This document shows positions 23,228 to 34,194 of a stretch of DNA of 64,000 nucleotides, one piece after another. Positions within the stretch are counted from its first letter, which is position 1. Every line of letters starts with the position of its first letter. Below the pieces are notes generated by a model, which saw nothing but the letters and a program-made list of their open reading frames with translations, was not told the DNA's origin and made no database searches. The DNA lies in NCBI GenBank assembly GCA_027924585.1, contig BSBM01000047.1:26901001-26965000 (forward strand), in the 5' to 3' direction. The DNA comes from Larix kaempferi (taxonomy: Eukaryota; Streptophyta; Pinopsida; Pinales; Pinaceae). The translations under genes and the position numbers were made by a program.

Positions 23228-24027
23228 GTTGTGGGTTAGGGGTTTAGAGAGATCTGGAGAGAGGGATATTGTGGGTTAGGGAGATAGAGAGAGAAATATT
23301 AAAAAGAGAGAGAGGTTTAGGGGTTTAGAGAGAGAGAGATTGGAGGTTAGGGTTTATATAGAGAGAGATATTGGGGATTAGGGGTTTAGATAAAGAGATA
23401 GATATATTGTGGCTTAGGGATTGAGTGTGAGAGAGAGAGCTTGGGGATTAGGGGTTTAGAGAGATATAGAGAGTGGGAGATTGTGGGTTAGGGAGATAGA
23501 GAGAGAGAAAGATTGATAAAGAGAGAGGGGGTTAGGAGTTTAGAGAGAGAGAGAATATGGCTTAGGGTTTGAGAGAGAGAGAGGTTGGGGGCTAGGGGTT
23601 TAGAGAGATCTAGAGAGAGGGATATTGTGAGTGAGGGAGAGAGAGAGAGATGAAGATTGAGAAAAAGAGAGAGGGTTAGGGGTTTATAGAGAGAGAGAGA
23701 GATTGGAGGTTAGGGATTTTTAGAGAGAGAGTATTGGGGGTTATGGGTTTAGAGAGAGAGTGAGAGAATGTGGATTAGGTGTTAATAGAGAGGGAAAGAG
23801 GTTGGGGGTTGGGGGTTTAGATAGATCTAGAGAGAGGGATATTGAGGGTTAAGGAGATAGAGAGAGAGAAGGGTTGAGAAATATAGAGAGGGTTAGGCAT
23901 TTAGAGAGAGAGACGAAGATTGTGTCTTACGGGTTGAAAGAGAGAGAGGTTGGGGGTTAGGGGTTTAGAGAGAGAGAGAGAGATCTTGGAGGTTGGGGAT
24001 TTAAAGAGAGAGAGGTATTGGGGGTTA

Positions 24028-24064
<37 letters not shown>

Positions 24065-24203
24065 GGGGTTAGGGGTTTAGAGAGAGAGATTTTTAGAGTT
24101 AGGGGTTTAGAGAGAGAGGGAGAGGGAGATTGTGGCTTAGAGAGAGAGAGGGTTTGGGGTTTATAAAGAGTGAGAGATAGAAAGAGAGAGATTGGGGGCT
24201 AGG

Positions 24204-24254
<51 letters not shown>

Positions 24255-24404
24255 GCATTGACGATCAAGGGTTTAGAGAGAGAGAGTGATTGGGGGTTAG
24301 GGGTTTGGAGAGAGAGAGAGATTAGGGGTTTCCAAATAGATAAAGAGTGACATTAGGGTTTAAGGGTTTAAGGGGAGAGATAGAGAGACTGTGGCTTAGG
24401 GGTT

Positions 24405-24445
<41 letters not shown>

Positions 24446-24703
24446 GGGGTTAGGTGTTGATGGAGATAGAGATAGTACATTGGATGTGAAAGAGTGTGAA
24501 GTCTTGAAGGAAAATATGCAGAAGTTGAACAATATGCGTTATGAAGGTTTGGATTCCTATTAGGGATTGCGGGAGATCGATATTGGGGTTTTCAGTTTTA
24601 GAGTGAGAGAGAGGGAGATTATCAGATGCAAAAGAGTGTGAAGTATTGAAGGAAAAGATGCAGAATCTTACCAATATCTACTATTAAGTTTTGGATGCCC
24701 CAA

Positions 24704-24734
<31 letters not shown>

Positions 24735-25001
24735 TGAACATGAAAGGGTGTTATGGATTCGGGGTTAGGGGTTTAGAGAGAGAAACAAAGAGAAAGGTTG
24801 GGGGTTAGGGATTTAGAGAGAGAGATATTGACGCTTAGGGATTTAGAGAGAGAGAGAGATATTGTGGGTTAGGGGTTGAGAGAGAGAGAGGTATTGAAGG
24901 GGTTGAGAGAGAGAGAGAGATTATGTCTTAAGGGTTGAGAGAGATAGAGAGAGGCTGGGGATTAGGGGTTTAGAGAGACATATAGAGAGGGAGATTGTGG
25001 G

Positions 25002-25039
<38 letters not shown>

Positions 25040-25700
25040 TGAGAGAGGGTTAGGATTTTAGAGAGAGAGAGGGATGGGGAGGTGGTTAGTGGTTTAAAGA
25101 GAGAAATTAGGTGTTATGGGTTTAGAGAGAGAGATTCGGGTTCGGGGGTTTAGGGAGAGAGAGAGAGAGAGAGGAGGTGGTTAGTCGTAGGAGTAGGTGA
25201 GAGACCAAAAGGAAGAGAGAGAGTGGATGGTTAAGGGTAGTTGGGGAGTAGGTGAGGAAGGATATAGATAGAGTGAGAGTGATGGAGAGATGGTTAGTGG
25301 TAGGTGAGAGATAGAGACATAGAGAGGGGGGTGGGGGTATGAGGTTGAAGAGTGGGGTTTTGGGGAAGGAGATATATATATATAGAGAGAGAGAGATTAG
25401 GGGATATGGGTTTAGAGAGAGTGATAGAGAGAGAGAGAGCTGGGGAGTGATGGTTAGTGGTAGGAATAAGTGAGAGGGGGCAAGGTTAGGGGGTTAGGGA
25501 AGTAGGGAAAGGAGGGGAATAGGGCTTAGGGTAATAAAGAGATGGGGGGATTGGGCTTTATGGTATATGTTTTTAATTAGGGGCTTGTGCTTTATGGTAA
25601 GGGGATAGACGGGTGGTTGAGAGAGAGAGGATGGTGGGGTTATAAAGAGGGATGGGGCATGGAATTATATTCAGAAAGGGAGATATAGCTAGAAGGAGGG
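21275..25700 (+). repeat. GA-rich, telomere-like satellite block
   Basis: More than 4 kb of purine-rich text on the plus strand, alternating (GA)n runs with variants of GGGGTTAGGGGTTTAGAGAG. The GGGTTTAG/GGTTAGGG elements resemble degenerate plant telomere repeats (TTTAGGG). (TA)n stretches interrupt at about 23079-23116 and 24208-24235. From 25140 onward the text changes to GGTGGTTAGTGGTAGG-type units. Frames such as 21599-21871 are by-products of the repeat. A strand-reversed block of the same kind lies at 40270-42669. Confidence 0.9.
21784..24700 (+). repeat. Higher-order repeat: paired 85-bp blocks inside the GA satellite
   Basis: A complex block that starts near GATGTGAAAGAGTGTGAAG and ends near TTTTGGATTCCT occurs eight times, always as pairs about 140 bp apart: 21784/21919, 22258/22400, 22712/22857 and 24474/24618. 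The first three pairs are about 450-480 bp apart. Members of a pair differ in a consistent way: the first is followed by TTAGGGGT(C/T)G, the second by CCCGAAGAGAG-like sequence. In one frame the consensus reads DVKECEVLKEKMQKLTNIYY, but stops occur in several copies. Confidence 0.8.
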
Positions 25701-26957
25701 TGAAACAAATATGTAGCATCAACGCGTGTCTTACAGAGTGTGCATTCTAATAGTGCGTGCGCATTACTAATGCGTGCGCGCTAAAACTTTAATTTTTTTT
25801 GGCACACTTGCCTTTTTTCATACCATGTGGAATGACTTGGCAAGTGTGGTTCTAGGTTCGTATTGCCAAACCTTGTTCCTTGGACTACATTATAACAAAA
25901 CACATCATGTTCTATAACTTTATATTTTTCAACCTCGAATCTATATATGCTCCACTTGTCCATTGACAATGAAACTGCGCACACTTATAGAACTCTATGT
26001 GATTCCAAATATCTATTTTTGAATCAATTTGTTAGTATTTTCTATTTTTTATTCATTTTTGTTTGCAACCATGTCATATTTACATAAAAAATAGATCATG
26101 TATTTCAGCTATAACTTTTGATTGACACACCTATTTTGAAAATGGAAAATAACCCGCACAAGTATACTCAAAGACCTATTGACGTAAAAGTAAAAATAAA
26201 AATTCACTTTGTTAAGACCATGATAGCCGAGGCCTAACGCTCGACCTTGTATTTTTAGGGATTTCCTGACTTCCTTAATTTATAAAAAATATAAATTAGC
26301 TTGGAAAATTTTGGACAAATAGCGTTGCACTAGATCAACTTGTTATCTACATACCAAACCCTCGGCCTAACTCAAACATGTGCATTATGTTTTTGAAAAC
26401 AAAAAGCCTACCAATCATGGACTCGGGTTGCATGCTTTTAATTTTATTTATGAATTGGGTGGTCTTGATTTCATAATGAGGAATATTCATAGTCTTCTCT
26501 ATCAAACTGATGGTGGAGATTTGATAGCATAAATTCCTTGCAAGTATGATGTGCTATTTTTACACCATGTTCTCAAAAGTTGTGTAGGTACCTTTAAAAA
26601 TTCATTTTAATGGCCAGAGTCATAAGTGGGTATGATTTCCTTACTCTAGTCGTCGAACATTTGAGAAAAAAGAATGAATTCATATCATAATGAACTAAAC
26701 CCAATGGTTTTTCCATTAACTACCCTAGGGTTTCATTTTTCAAAGAGAAAGAAGAGTCACATAAGAATAGTAAGGACCTTGTTCGGTTGTGGTTATGCAG
26801 AGAAGTAGGCAAACCTACACGAAATCTCACCCTATGCAGTAATCTCTTCTCTGGCATTTTAAAATTATGTAGCTATGCTTTTCTCTTCTCTGGCCTTTTA
26901 AAATTATGTAGCATGCTTTTCTCTCAAGTGCGTAGTTGAAACTTTATTTCTACAACT
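25701..26957. other. Spacer with an alternating GC/AC tract
   Basis: Near 25750-25783 the plus strand has GTGCGTGCGCATTACTAATG followed by CGTGCGCGC, a strong alternating purine-pyrimidine tract. The rest shows only short frames without recognisable motifs. At 26845-26925 the phrase CTTTTCTCTTCTCTGG / TTTTAAAATTATGTAGC is present twice. Confidence 0.5.
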
Positions 26958-27199
26958 CTTGATTTGTAATCATCACTAAATATCGAAAATTCTTGTGTGA
27001 GAACGTGTGTATGTACTTTCATGATCCCAGGATTGCTGTGTGTAAAAATAAGATGCCAATGTAATTTGCACCCAGGTTCTTGATTTGTAATCATCACTAA
27101 ATATTGAAAATTCTTGTGTGAGAACGTGTGTATGTGCTTTCATGATCCCAGGATTGTTGTGTGTAAAAATAAGATGCCAATGTAATTTGCACCCAGGTT
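26958..27199 (+). repeat. 121-bp tandem duplication
   Basis: 26958-27078 and 27079-27199, starting CTTGATTTGTAATCATCACT, with about four differences. No coding meaning visible. Confidence 0.9.
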
Positions 27200-27275
27200 C
27201 AAGTAACACTAACAAGTCCATATATCCAATCACTCTCGAGGGAGAACTTGAGAACTTGGAGGCCATCCTTATCTC

Positions 27276-27349
27276 GATTGTTGATTCCCTCCATCCAACC
27301 AGCATGGATCAAGGTCAACATGCCCGTTGGATGGAGGGAATCAACAATC
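27276..27349. repeat. Perfect 24-bp inverted repeat (hairpin) with 26-base loop
   Basis: 27276-27299 (GATTGTTGATTCCCTCCATC...) is exactly reverse-complementary to 27326-27349. Inside the loop GCATG (27302) can pair with CATGC (27319), extending the structure. The flanks do not pair. Confidence 0.9.
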
Positions 27350-27628
27350 TAGATAAGCTCAGGCCGGAATAGGTAAGATGAGACTTGAGGTTACTCCACA
27401 AATATTATATTGTCAACAAAACAATACAAATTTATAACCTTGAAGGACTTGATATACCTAAAATTAAAAAATTTAATCAACTTGGAGGGAGAACTTTCAT
27501 TGGGTATGAGCCGTGTAGGCCTACATGTTTCGAGATTTATATTAAATTGCGAAAATATTATATTGTGTGTAAACATATAGAAATTTATAGCGCAAAGGAT
27601 TTAACTAGTGAGATTACTATTTCTAACA

Positions 27629-27641
27629 CTCCCTCTTAATC
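27629..27641 (-). other. Polypurine tract of the copia-type element
   Basis: Minus strand AGATTAAGAGGGAG lies directly before TGTTAGAAATAG, the LTR start. Confidence 0.65.
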
Positions 27642-27832
27642 TCAAGGGTTACATTCTTACTAAACACAACTCCCTCGTAATTATGATACTCTAAAACATC
27701 TAAAATGAAAATCTCATAAATGCAAATGCTTGCTGGACTATGTCTCAGCCAAGCACAAACATTTAACAAAAATTTCAAAAACTAAATCGGGTTCTGATTA
27801 GGCTGCTGAGGCCTATTTCTTCATCTTCAAAT

Positions 27833-28790
27833 TCAAAGATATAATGTTCGCCTGGATCCCAAATCTGATGTATCCAAGTGTTGTTCTTTCTCAGTACCTG
27901 CACAATCTGCAAACACACGCAAATTTTCAGTTCCAAAAACATGAGATTCTTTGGTCTCGTTTGATGCTTCAAGCATCTTTTCTTTGTGTAGGAATAGACT
28001 CTCCAAACACTCTACAAAATCTTCATCTTGTTTCTCATCAAATACTGCATTGTCATCATCAAAATTTGTTTGGTTCACGAAGTTAATGTCATCAGCAATA
28101 TCTATTGCTGGATTCACCAAAGTTTCTTCATCATCAAAGGTTGCTACAATGACAACATTATCATCCACTTCATCATTCACCAAAGTTTTTTCATCATCAA
28201 AGGCTGCTACAATGGAAGCTTTACCAACAACTTCATCATCCACTGGTGTATCTACGTAGTGGGATTCACCTTCCTCTTCATTCTGTGTGGCACACACAAG
28301 GTCTTCAATATTCTTGTCCTCGACTTTATGAAGGAGTTCTTTGCCTTCGTCTTCTTTCTTTGCTTCAGACACAAAAGCTTCTTCTAATGTACCAATATGC
28401 TACAAAGTATTAATGTTTCTTCTCTTTTTAGAGTACCTCATCTCTAAATCATCCCAAAAAGCTTTTGCACTAACAACTTGATGAAATTTATAGAAAACAC
28501 AATAAAAATCGTTTTCATCCAATGCTGATAAAATAAAAAGTCTAGTAATTGCATTTTTTTTTATGGGGATCCACAAAATCTTTTTGAACAAAACGCCACA
28601 AATTAGCAAATCTTCCATTTTATTTGCCCAAATTTCATAATCTATACCTGAGAAAAATGGCAAAATCGGCATTGATCTTCTCAATATTTCATCTATCTTT
28701 TCATCTTCATTAGATCTTCTTGATATTTCATCTATCTCTTCATTTTCATTAGATCTATTCTTATCTAGATCTTCATTAATCTACTCCCTA
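27833..28790 (-). pseudogene. Copia-type gag with acidic C-terminal extension
   Basis: N-terminal repeats of the kind NEDEKIDEILRRS (28684-28760) precede the gag core: LPFFSGIDYEIWANKMEDLL matches the DUF4219-type opening of copia gag, followed by AFWDDLEMRYSKK of the UBN2 domain. An in-frame stop lies at about 28397-28399. Downstream a long acidic stretch holds two direct copies of (A/T)FDDE(K/E)TLVN (28090-28250). No CCHC knuckle is visible. A further 61-residue frame (27972-27790) may be its displaced tail. The acidic repeats are unusual for gag. Confidence 0.65.
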
Positions 28791-29827
28791 GCTAGAAATA
28801 CTCTATATTTCTCTTCAATTTTTTCTCAAAAACAACAACAATTCTTCACATCAAACTCAAACTTTAATTGATAATTTTTTACCCGAACTCTTTTATACAA
28901 ACTGAATCATTGGTATTGTGAGACTCAATGCACACAAAAATCTTACGTTCCAAATCTTTTAGATGGTAAAATTTAAGAATATATGTTCACAAAGGTCTTT
29001 TCAAAAACTTTTCCTTTTGCCAATATAAAAATATATATATAAATCTTTTCCAAACTATTTGTTGTAAAATCGGTTGGCTATTCAAAATTTAAATCCCTTG
29101 TAAATACCAGATTTTAATTTTGCACAAATTATTTGCTTGTTATTACTCACTCGTAGGTCTTTCTCCAATTTCGTTCCTCACTCCAAATCTATTCAGGTGG
29201 GGTCCAATTTTTAAAATTGGCTGGCTTCTCCTCACGCTCAGGTATTGGCGGCTCTCTTTTCACAGCAATAAGACGCAGCTCTCCCTTCACAGCAATAAGA
29301 CTGGAACCTTCTACCACGCCTCCTCGGACTGATCCAAACAATTTTTTTTTTAAAACATAAGCAAATGGCGGCTTTTCTCATCGGACTTCAAGGTTTCTGA
29401 TTGCATACGCCGAACACCGGCTTTTCTCATCGGACTTCAAGGTTGGACTTCAAGGTTTCTGATTGCATACGCCGAACACCATGATTTCTCTTTCCATATT
29501 TCTTTCTACACTTTAAACTCGAATTTCTTCACACCAAAGTTTCTCACAAATTGTATAGCCCGGATTCTTTCTTTGACGGACTGTCTCAACGTCCTCGAAA
29601 CAAATCTCCTGCTTCGACCGGACCTTCTCTCCGATATTTGAAGAGGTTCTCCAGAAACTAATAACCAAATGCTTTGCATACAACGCAGTCTTCAACAAAC
29701 TTCAACAACAGTACCAGCTTCTACGAAAGCAGACTTTCCTCTGCATGTGCAACAACAAATTCAACAAAACCTCGAATCAAGAAGAGGCTCCTAAATCCAT
29801 TTTGGATTGACCAACGGATTAACCAAA
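28791..29827 (-). other. Leader region of the copia-type element
   Basis: About 1 kb between primer site and gag, long for a copia element. A block of about 45 bases starting CGGCTTTTCTCATCGGACTT is duplicated (near 29375 and 29415-29480), and CCCTTCACAGCAATAAGAC-like text also repeats (29255-29300). No protein family recognised; it could be captured sequence. Confidence 0.4.
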
Positions 29828-29840
29828 TGCTCTGATACCA
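29828..29840 (-). promoter_or_regulatory. Primer binding site, initiator tRNA-Met type
   Basis: Minus strand TGGTATCAGAGCA, directly abutting the 5' LTR end. Confidence 0.85.
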
Positions 29841-30024
29841 TGTTGAAAAATTAACATGGACAGAGACGTAACAAATGAGTTATAAAGCACAACTGAACTG
29901 CATATTTCATATTATACATTAGTGTATATATGTTACATGGTTTGACAGTTTAAAGAAACACTGACTAACCGATAGTAGAACTGAATAAATGAATGTAACT
30001 AACACAAGATTACTATTTCTAACA
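29841..30024 (-). mobile_element. 5' LTR of the copia-type element, 184 bp
   Basis: Minus strand TGTTAGAAATAGTAATC ... TTTTTCAACA, immediately followed by the primer site. It lies 66 bases beyond the last recognisable exon of a broken host gene, so the element seems to have inserted in an intron or past the gene's break. Confidence 0.7.
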
Positions 30025-30090
30025 ATTATTATTGTCTTAATTAATCAATAAAATCAATTTCTACGCAATTAAACAGGGAAGAGAGGTCAC

Positions 30091-31158
30091 CCTTCATAAA
30101 GAAAATCGAGTATAACGACGCGGTTTAGCAAATCGAATTGCCAGTCCTTTGTTTGGTTCACTTCCTCGTAGATCGTATCTGTTCCTTGCAGTGGAGTTTC
30201 TGTGAGTATCGATCTGAATTACTCCATCAAATCCACATTTAACTTAATAAGAAGACAATGGACAAAGATTCAATGGAAAATGACAATATAATTGAATAAG
30301 AAAAAATAGGGATAGCATGCTCACTCAACGGTTGTTTCAATGCAGCGTGTTCTGAGTTGTCGAACATTTTAGGAATCAACTGCTACCCACGTTTCCATAT
30401 ATGATACCAAACAATTTGTCCCAATTCCCGGTCTCACTTTGTACATTTTATGAGGTTCCTCTGGTATCGATACCGAAAAAAAGGAAAAAAAATAAAATTA
30501 GTAAAACATTCTTGTCAGTAGAATGAATCCCACTTTATTTTATTCTTGTTCGAGTCTGATTCAATCCCGCGATTATTGTTGCTGACAATAAAGAAAGGAA
30601 GAATCCACAAGACTTTCCTTAAAGAATATAAGAAACAAGTGTAACCTTACTTCGATTAATGGCCACAATTCCTCCTCTTTTTTTCCCAAGCACAAATAGC
30701 AAGTGATCAGATATCGCCAACATGTGAACCTCCTCAGCCTCACCGGTGGACAACCCGGGGAACTGATATAACTTCTACCATCAACATTTCGAATTTAGTT
30801 TTTGGAGTATTTGTATTAAATGTGCACGTTGGAGAATCATATTAGATTTATATCTTCTCAAAAACCCTAATCTGTTTTAGTACTGATTAAAGCTTCCTGT
30901 ATGCGTAAACCAAAACTCGGAGTAAGATTAATAAATTGTATACGTAAACCAAAACTCAGAGAGAGATTAATAAATTGAATCGAAATAAGAAAAGAGGACA
31001 ATGTTTTGTGATATAAGAATTAAATTAAGAAATACCTTGTTTTTGAAGCCGATGAAGGTATGCTTTCGATTGAGTTTGATGGGGTGATGTTTCCAGTCCA
31101 ATTCTCTGAGGAGAAGTTGGTGCATGTAGCAATGGGGGCTCTTCAAATCGGTCGTCAT
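30091..31158 (-). pseudogene. Broken spliced host gene, four exon-like blocks, unidentified
   Basis: Minus-strand blocks with good splice borders: 31158-31036 (starts ATG, donor GTATTT), 30774-30651 (acceptor GGTAG, donor GTAAGG), 30460-30325 (acceptor CCAG, donor GTGAGC), 30199-30091 (acceptor CACAG, donor GTGACC). Block 2 encodes GEAEEVHMLAISDHLLFVLG, which looks like a beta-propeller strand. Block 3 holds QLIPKMFDNSEHAALKQPL after a frameshift and a TAG stop. Block 4 continues in phase with TIYEEVNQTKDWQFDLLNRV. Phases join between blocks 3 and 4 (A plus AA). I do not know the protein. The stop and frameshift make it a pseudogene or fragment. Block 2 has a second copy at 54878-55001. Confidence 0.5.
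30581..30820 (-). repeat. Dispersed 240-bp repeat, copy 1 (contains exon block 2)
   Basis: Matches 54808-55047 in the same orientation and with the same length, differing at roughly one base in ten. Covers the 124-base exon-like block plus flanking intron on both sides. Confidence 0.9.
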
Positions 31159-32559
31159 CTTGGGAACAAACTAACAAGAATTCAGTGGGTGTCCAAAATC
31201 CAAAGACCCATAATACATACGAACCATGTTCCATATTCCATAAAAACAAGCCATCTTCCATATTCCTTTCAAAACGAGTCATCTTCCATTCAAAACGAGT
31301 CATTTTCCAAATAAAAGGTATAACGATTCATCTTCCAAAATGGCGTCGGCTTAGGATACAAGACAACCAAAACGCCCAGTTTTAATTTCGGTCATTTTGG
31401 TTTAAAAACTGGTTAAAATTTTTGTTGGAAAATGCTATTTTTATATATTTGTAATTTCAGCAATTGAGATTCTTTGTTCTAGACTAATTGCTCAATTTAA
31501 AAACTACTCACATCGCCAAATTACAATTTGGGATCTAAGCACTCCAAATTGTGAATTTGGTAAGAATTGTTCTACTGAATTTTGCGACTAGAGGGAGTTT
31601 TAGTTAACCCTTATACAGCTCCCCAAAATAGTATATTATTGTTTAATATCACTGGCACCATTAATAAAATGTACTAAAGATACGTCTATCAACATATTTT
31701 ATCATATTAATATTATTAATTTAGTTGTTATCAGTAACAGTAACAGTAAGTAAATAGCTATATCTCCAAATTATTAATAATATTATATTATAAAATAATA
31801 TCAATATATATTTTATATATATTTTTTTATAATGTTATATTATATTCTAATATACATTAAATAATTAATATAATACATTAATATTTTATTTATATGAAAT
31901 AAATATTAATAAATAGTAATAATATGCCATGGAGAGTGTGAGATGAGAGTGTGGTCTCAGAAGAAGTGGAGAGGTGATTAGAATATTGAATATTTATTTG
32001 ATTCAAATTTATAACTAGTATACACCATCTAACTCCAATTCTATAAAGCTCCAAGGGAAATCAAATCTTCAAACATTTTACCACTAAACTACAATACACA
32101 ATCCTTTCCATACAATGCTACAACACTTCTTTTTTAATAGAAAAAATCATTAATTTTGTTATTCACAAGAAACAAAAGTACATAGTCGTGAGTGCTAATG
32201 TCCATATGGATCAATATACACCCACGCTCACAAGTATCAAGTGTCAGCCAACAGGAAAAGTGGACAATAGTTGAGGAACGAAGGATCCATCCACTCCAGT
32301 TCCACAGGCTAGAGACAAAAAACTAGAGAAACAATAACAAAATGTGAAAACATTAAGTCATAACAGTGAGAGTGTCATGACAATACGGAGAATTTTCTAG
32401 AAATTCCTCCACAATAAGGACACCTTCCATACCATCCATAACTTCAATCAATAAGTTATATATGCATCATTATTCAGTTCCCTATATATATGATCAAATG
32501 TAATATCATGGAAAGAATCAATGAGGTCTTTCGTACGATTATAACAGTGAAATAGAGAA
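31159..32559. other. Upstream region of the broken gene, then AT-rich spacer
   Basis: 31210-31340 contains five or six imperfect copies of an AAAACGAGTCATCTTCCAT-like unit, also seen at 55080-55160. 31640-31930 is nearly pure A/T (TATTAATAATATTATATTAT type). No gene recognised. Confidence 0.5.
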
Positions 32560-33640
32560 ACCACCTATAATGAACATAATTTCTTTTTCCAATTAATGGT
32601 CACCAGATAATCACCAAAAATATTTAGTGAATCAATACCTAGAAGGAAATCAACATATAGAAGATGCCATAAGGCCAACAATTTGTCCTTGGTGTTTGAA
32701 CCCCTCCCACAATTCAATCGTAGCTTAAAGAAATGCTCATCATTAATGTTCAGTAGACAACTAGCACCAAAACTACCCCCTTGATCTACACCATCAAAGA
32801 AACCCAAAGCTAAAGAAAAAACAGGAAAGTTTCTAATCTGTCTTATCTTCGTATATTTAATAACCACCAGAACATAATCCCTGTACATGCTAATAATCTT
32901 CAAGACACTCACATACAAGTTTGGATACATGTCTTAAAAAATCACTAAGTTTCTAGATTTCTAGATTTCCTAGCAAATAAAAGTTGGAAGCAACTTATGA
33001 TCCTCAGAATATTTGTACCAATTGAAAAAGTTTCCTTCAACAAAATCCATGCCCCATATTTGTTGTATGTTAAAAGAATCACAAAACTTGCTCCACAAAT
33101 ATCTACTAAATTGAAATTAACAAAAATATGCACAATAGAGTCGTTTTCTACTCTACGCATAGAGCAAAAGCTTGGACCAATCCATCCCCTACAAAGCAAG
33201 TTTTCCTAGGTAATTAAGAATTTTTCGAAATCCAACCACATGAAACATTTCAATTTCATGGGAAAATGCAAGTTCCATAATTTGTCAAACCACCATTTAG
33301 GAACGTCGTAAGAAAAGTTCTTCATAAGTGCATAATAAGCAGATTTTGTAGTGATCTTTCTCGTGTCCTAATTACATGACCAAATCAATTCATCCTTTTC
33401 AGAATTTAATCTAATACCATCTTTGTTAAGCCTTAAGCAATATATGAGTTCCACTATTCATCCCGAATGCTACCCAAACCGAAATCATCTGTTGTTAGCC
33501 TTAAGAATGGTCAAACTGTAGACATAAAGGCCTTTTAATATGTGCCAATGTAACAAAACCCAACTCTACCAAGTATTCCTGAATGAAAGGAGACAAAATG
33601 TAGTTTTCGTTATTCGCAATAAACGGGTCAACATCAACCA
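32560..33640 (-). pseudogene. Plant L1 LINE, C-terminal remnant
   Basis: Minus strand: a fragment with NVLVDVDPFIANNENYILSP (33640-33570) and a zinc-binding zf-RVT-like part (CRGWIGPSFCSMRRVENDS near 33190), then the RNase H domain (32850-32565). The RNase H part reads LGFFDGVDQGGSFGASCL, where the first D is the catalytic one, and NIFGDYLVTINW, where a D is also kept. Reverse transcriptase and endonuclease are absent, fitting a 5'-truncated insertion. Stops split it into at least three frames. It is a different copy from the one at 55596-61500. Confidence 0.75.
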
Positions 33641-34190
33641 AAACATTGGAACCATTTTCAACTCTCTAGGTTATACCACAGCTAATCTAGGACAAAGCCA
33701 ACACATTGATGCATGCATTCTTATTCATTTATTTAAATTCGTTTATTTATTTTTATTTCTTATGGGACAAATGGACACTTCCCCCCCACTCGGGCTCCAC
33801 CATGTTACAACACCCTGATCTGCATGTATTTTTTTTTTTTTTATGGGACAGACAGACACTTCTCCCCCACTAGGACTATAGAAATGCACCTTCTCAATGC
33901 AATAAAATTAATTTGAGTATGTTTAACATATTAACTTATGTTTATAGATTTTTTACTATATTAAATTATATATATTTTTGTATGAGTTTATTTTGGATAA
34001 CCATATTACATTATATTATTACATTATTAAATAGTTATGTTGGATTGCTTAGTTCATTTTCACATTTCTAAATAGTTACGTTGGATTTCTTAGCTCATTA
34101 TGGTAATAAGTCTACGCCAAGTTATCTTTCAATAATTGGAAAACCTCATGTTCCTCCTCTATGTGATCCTCCACTGGAGAAATAGATTTT
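33641..34190. other. Spacer with a short duplicated phrase
   Basis: TTATGGGACA and the following GACACTTC(C/T)CCCCCACT occur twice, near 33760 and 33840, the second preceded by a T run. No gene seen. Confidence 0.5.
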
Positions 34191-34194
34191 AAAT

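Larger units (their letters stand above)
27446..30024 (-). mobile_element. Small copia-type element, gag only
   Basis: On the minus strand: 5' LTR (30024-29841), initiator-Met-type primer site (29840-29828), about 1 kb of leader, gag (about 28790-27833), polypurine tract (27641-27629), then the start of a 3' LTR at 27628. Both LTR starts read TGTTAGAAATAGTAATC. The 3' LTR soon diverges from the 5' one and its far end is unresolved, so the left coordinate is an estimate from the 184-bp 5' LTR. No protease, integrase, reverse transcriptase or RNase H is present, so it would depend on another element for movement. Confidence 0.65.
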
